Of a DNA stretch of 7,477 bases, positions 5,984-7,477 are shown piece after piece; the stretch's first letter is position 1; every line of letters begins with the position of its first letter. Source of the DNA: Betaproteobacteria bacterium SG8_40 (lineage in GTDB: Bacteria; Pseudomonadota; Gammaproteobacteria; Burkholderiales; Eutrophovitaceae); contig LJTS01000133.1 of the NCBI GenBank assembly GCA_001304425.1, positions 1 through 7,477 of the forward strand, given 5' to 3'. A model generated the notes under the pieces. The model saw only the letters and a program-made list of their open reading frames with translations. It had not been told where the DNA came from and made no database searches. Made by a program: the position numbers and the translations under genes.

Positions 5984-6733
5984 TCAGTTCAGGGCAAAGC
6001 CACCGTCAATCCGGATCTTGGCTCCGAGCAGATAGCTCGAATCGGCCGACGCCAGAAACAGTGCGGCTTTCGCGACTTCCTCGGCCGACCCGAACCGCTT
6101 GACCGGCACCAGCTCCGACATCATTCCCTTGAAGCCGTCAACCTGGTCCGCAGGCATGCCGAGCTTGTCGTAGATCGGTGTCTCGATCGGGCCCGGGCTG
6201 ACCTCATTGATGCGAATGCCGCGCGGTGCCAGTTCGTTGGACAGGGTGCGGGCAAGTGACGACAACGCCGCCTTGGTTGCGCCGTAGGCGCTCGATGTTG
6301 CCATGCCAAGGTCGGCCGCGATCGATGTCGTCAACACGATCGAACTGCCTTCGCCCATCAACGGCAACAGTTTCTGGATCGTGAAGTAGGCGCCGCGGAC
6401 ATTGATATTGAACATCTCGTCGAACAGTTCCGGCGTGATGGACTCAAACGGCATGAACCTGGCTATTCCGGCATTGACGTACAGGACATCGACCCGGCCG
6501 GCTTTCTTCTTGAGTTCCGCGGCGAGCGCGTCGATATCGTCCAGGTTCGAAGCATCGGAGCGAATCGCCGTGATGTCGGCCGGAAGATGCGTCTTCGCCT
6601 CGGCCAGGGTCTTGTCATTACGCCCGGTGATAAACACTCGGGCACCATGATCATGAAACAGCCTGGCCGCCGCCTGTCCGATGCCTGTGGTGCCGCCGGT
6701 GATCACTGCTACCTTGTCTTGAAGCTTTTTCAC
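5984..6733 (-). CDS. Short-chain dehydrogenase/reductase (classical SDR)
   Basis: A 249-residue classical SDR, normal length, cytosolic. The cofactor motif TGGTTGIG is at residues 12-19, NAG at 87-89, the structural Asn at 111, and the catalytic residues are Ser137, Tyr150 and Lys154 (YGATK). PGPIETP follows the active site, and the C-terminus ends in the usual IRIDGGFALN. An Arg after the second strand (ITGRN, Arg38), with no acidic residue there, favours NADP(H). The substrate is unknown; such enzymes are often listed as 'glucose 1-dehydrogenase-like' without evidence. I place the start at GTG 6733, because AGGAG (6741-6745) lies 7 nt before it and SDRs begin just before this motif. The longer frame to ATG 6775 would run through the operator-like site and has no ribosome binding site. 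The gene lies 48 bp downstream of the tetR stop on the same strand but beyond a terminator, so it probably has its own TetR-controlled promoter. Confidence 0.93.
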   Translation of the reverse strand: MKKLQDKVAVITGGTTGIGQAAARLFHDHGARVFITGRNDKTLAEAKTHLPADITAIRSDASNLDDIDALAAELKKKAGRVDVLYVNAGIARFMPFESITPELFDEMFNINVRGAYFTIQKLLPLMGEGSSIVLTTSIAADLGMATSSAYGATKAALSSLARTLSNELAPRGIRINEVSPGPIETPIYDKLGMPADQVDGFKGMMSELVPVKRFGSAEEVAKAALFLASADSSYLLGAKIRIDGGFALN

Positions 6734-6750
6734 TGAGTATCTCCTTTTTT

Positions 6751-6769
6751 GGAACGATTGGTCTAATAC
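6751..6769. promoter_or_regulatory. Probable TetR operator in front of the SDR gene
   Basis: The 19-mer GGAACGATTGGTCTAATAC is an imperfect palindrome: over 18 bp centred on GATT, 12 positions agree with the reverse complement. It recurs at 7385-7404 in front of tetR with 14 of 20 bases shared, including an identical GGAACGAT and GTC. Size, symmetry and position just upstream of the SDR ribosome binding site fit a TetR-family operator. I could not define the SDR promoter hexamers with confidence; TATTAG inside the site, read on the minus strand, is one possible -10. Confidence 0.65.
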
Positions 6770-6773
6770 AAAC

Positions 6774-6813
6774 AAAAAAAATCAGAGGCCAAGCGCCGAC
6801 AGCGCCACCTCTG
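6774..6813 (-). terminator. Intrinsic terminator at the end of tetR
   Basis: On the minus strand, CAGAGG (6808-6813) pairs with CCTCTG (6783-6788). An inner GCGC/GCGC stem closes a 5-nt loop, and one A is then followed by eight T (6774-6781). This is a classical Rho-independent terminator. Most of the hairpin lies inside the last ten codons of tetR, and the T-run begins right after the TGA stop. It separates the tetR transcript from the downstream SDR gene. Confidence 0.75.
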
Positions 6814-7363
6814 CCACGTCATTCAAAACCGCGGGATCCCGCGTCGCCTTGGCTGTCACGGTCAGGCCATTGATCGTCGACAGCAGAAAACGCGCGAGCT
6901 GGACCGGCGAGCGGTCCGCCGGAATCTCGCCGGCTTGCTGCGCCCGAACCAGCAGGCCGGTAAAGGCCGCTTCCAGCTGGCGCGTGTTGGCCGAACACGC
7001 ACCGAACACGCGTTCGTCCTGTGAAGCAAGTTCAGTCGTGCTGTTGACCATCATGCAGCCCTTGCCGCCGCTCTCGATCAGCTTCGCTATCAGGCCCTGG
7101 AAGAACCCCCGCAACACGTCTCCGACGGCGCCCTCCTGCTCGAGCGCACGCCGGATCGGCAACGACTGCAGTTCGCGATAGCGGTCGAGCGCCGCTTCGA
7201 ACAACTCGTGCTTGCCACCGAAGGTGTCATACAGGCTCTGGCGGTTGACCCCCATCTCGTCGACCAGGTCCTGGACGCTGGTCGCGTGATAGCCCTTTGC
7301 CCAGAACACCTGCATGGCGTTGTCCAGCGCAGCCTGCCGGTTGAATTGTTTGGTTCGTCCCAT
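6782..7363 (-). CDS. TetR/AcrR-family transcriptional regulator
   Basis: A 193-residue one-component repressor of usual length. Residues 8-60 are the TetR DNA-binding domain: FWAKGYHATSVQDLVDEMGVNRQSLYDTFGGKHELF, with the helix-turn-helix at about 28-48. The rest is the all-helical ligand-binding and dimer domain. It includes GKGCMMVNSTTELA (Cys103), a motif seen in a group that contains NemR-like regulators. I prefer ATG 7363, giving the family-typical start MGRTKQF. ATG 7372 (three residues longer, MPGMGRTK) has an AGGA only 4 nt upstream and would lie inside the predicted -10 box. The gene precedes an SDR gene on the same strand, and both have the same operator-like site upstream, so autoregulation and control of the SDR are likely. 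The inducer is unknown; the Cys suggests, but does not show, sensing of reactive electrophiles. Confidence 0.92.
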   Translation of the reverse strand: MGRTKQFNRQAALDNAMQVFWAKGYHATSVQDLVDEMGVNRQSLYDTFGGKHELFEAALDRYRELQSLPIRRALEQEGAVGDVLRGFFQGLIAKLIESGGKGCMMVNSTTELASQDERVFGACSANTRQLEAAFTGLLVRAQQAGEIPADRSPVQLARFLLSTINGLTVTAKATRDPAVLNDVAEVALSALGL

Positions 7364-7370
7364 GCCCGGC

Positions 7371-7404
7371 ATTAAATCCTATATGGAACGATCAGTCAAG
7401 TATT
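7371..7404 (-). promoter_or_regulatory. tetR promoter with overlapping operator
   Basis: On the minus strand, TTGACT (7394-7399) and TTTAAT (7371-7376), 17 bp apart, match the sigma70 -35 and -10 boxes at 5 of 6 bases each. The operator-like GGAACGATCAGTCAAG (7385-7400) covers the -35 box and the start of the spacer, so bound repressor would block RNA polymerase. The predicted transcript start is near 7364, next to the preferred ATG at 7363, which would make the mRNA leaderless or nearly so. Confidence 0.6.
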
Positions 7405-7477
7405 ATCCGGTCACCGGCAACCACGGAGTTGCGCCGCGCCGGCTTGGTGCCGACCTCGCCGGCAGGCCCGGACCTGG
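7405..7477. other. Right-hand window edge, no assignable gene
   Basis: This stretch has a perfect 11-bp palindrome, CCGGTCACCGG (7407-7417), and two GCCGGC boxes (7438-7443, 7458-7463). On the minus strand one frame is open from the edge to a TGA at 7392-7394 and could be the last ~27 codons of a gene upstream of tetR. It is too short to recognise, and other frames are open too. Confidence 0.3.

Noticed and set aside
6734..6775. Longer SDR start at ATG 6775
   Set aside because: The added 14 residues cover the operator and Shine-Dalgarno site of the real start and are not part of the SDR fold.

Overview
This is a GC-rich stretch of bacterial chromosome that looks like ordinary core or accessory metabolic DNA from a proteobacterium, most likely a gammaproteobacterium. 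The assignment rests on protein character: the TerC-type protein reads very like Escherichia coli YgdQ, and the MFS, GMC, SDR and TetR proteins have common proteobacterial forms. It also rests on clear Shine-Dalgarno sites and two GTG starts. I see no phage, transposase, integrase, CRISPR array, tRNA or rRNA. The genus cannot be told from the window alone.

Layout from left to right. (1) Positions 1-579 (+) hold the C-terminal part of an MFS transporter cut by the window edge. Its 3' end overlaps by 24 bp the 3' end of a full-length GMC-family FAD oxidoreductase on the minus strand (556-2160). (2) A 273-bp divergent intergenic region separates that gene from a TerC/YgdQ-type membrane protein (2434-3192, +). 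(3) The 109 bp between terC and an aldo/keto reductase gene (3302-4252, +) are largely a degenerate tandem array of 16-bp units ending exactly at the reductase's ribosome binding site. (4) The reductase converges on a DUF2652-type protein related to class III nucleotidyl cyclases (4395-5285, -); two hairpins lie between them. (5) Upstream of it on the same strand is a small exported SnoaL/NTF2-like protein (5369-5848, -). (6) The right end is a short-chain dehydrogenase (5984-6733, -) with its TetR-family regulator (6782-7363, -). A U-tract terminator sits between them, and two matching operator-like sites lie in front of the two genes.

How the genes work together. The clearest functional unit is tetR plus SDR. 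The regulator probably represses itself and the dehydrogenase from two copies of the same operator, while the terminator keeps the two transcripts separate. The cyclase-like and SnoaL-like genes may be co-transcribed (83 bp apart). The GMC oxidoreductase, the aldo/keto reductase and the SDR are three unrelated redox enzymes on separate transcription units, so I do not infer one pathway. No gene-free stretch exceeds 300 bases. I do not see a complete new multi-gene system. The most unusual items are the 16-bp phased array, the altered active site of the cyclase-like membrane protein, and the duplicated tetR/SDR control region.
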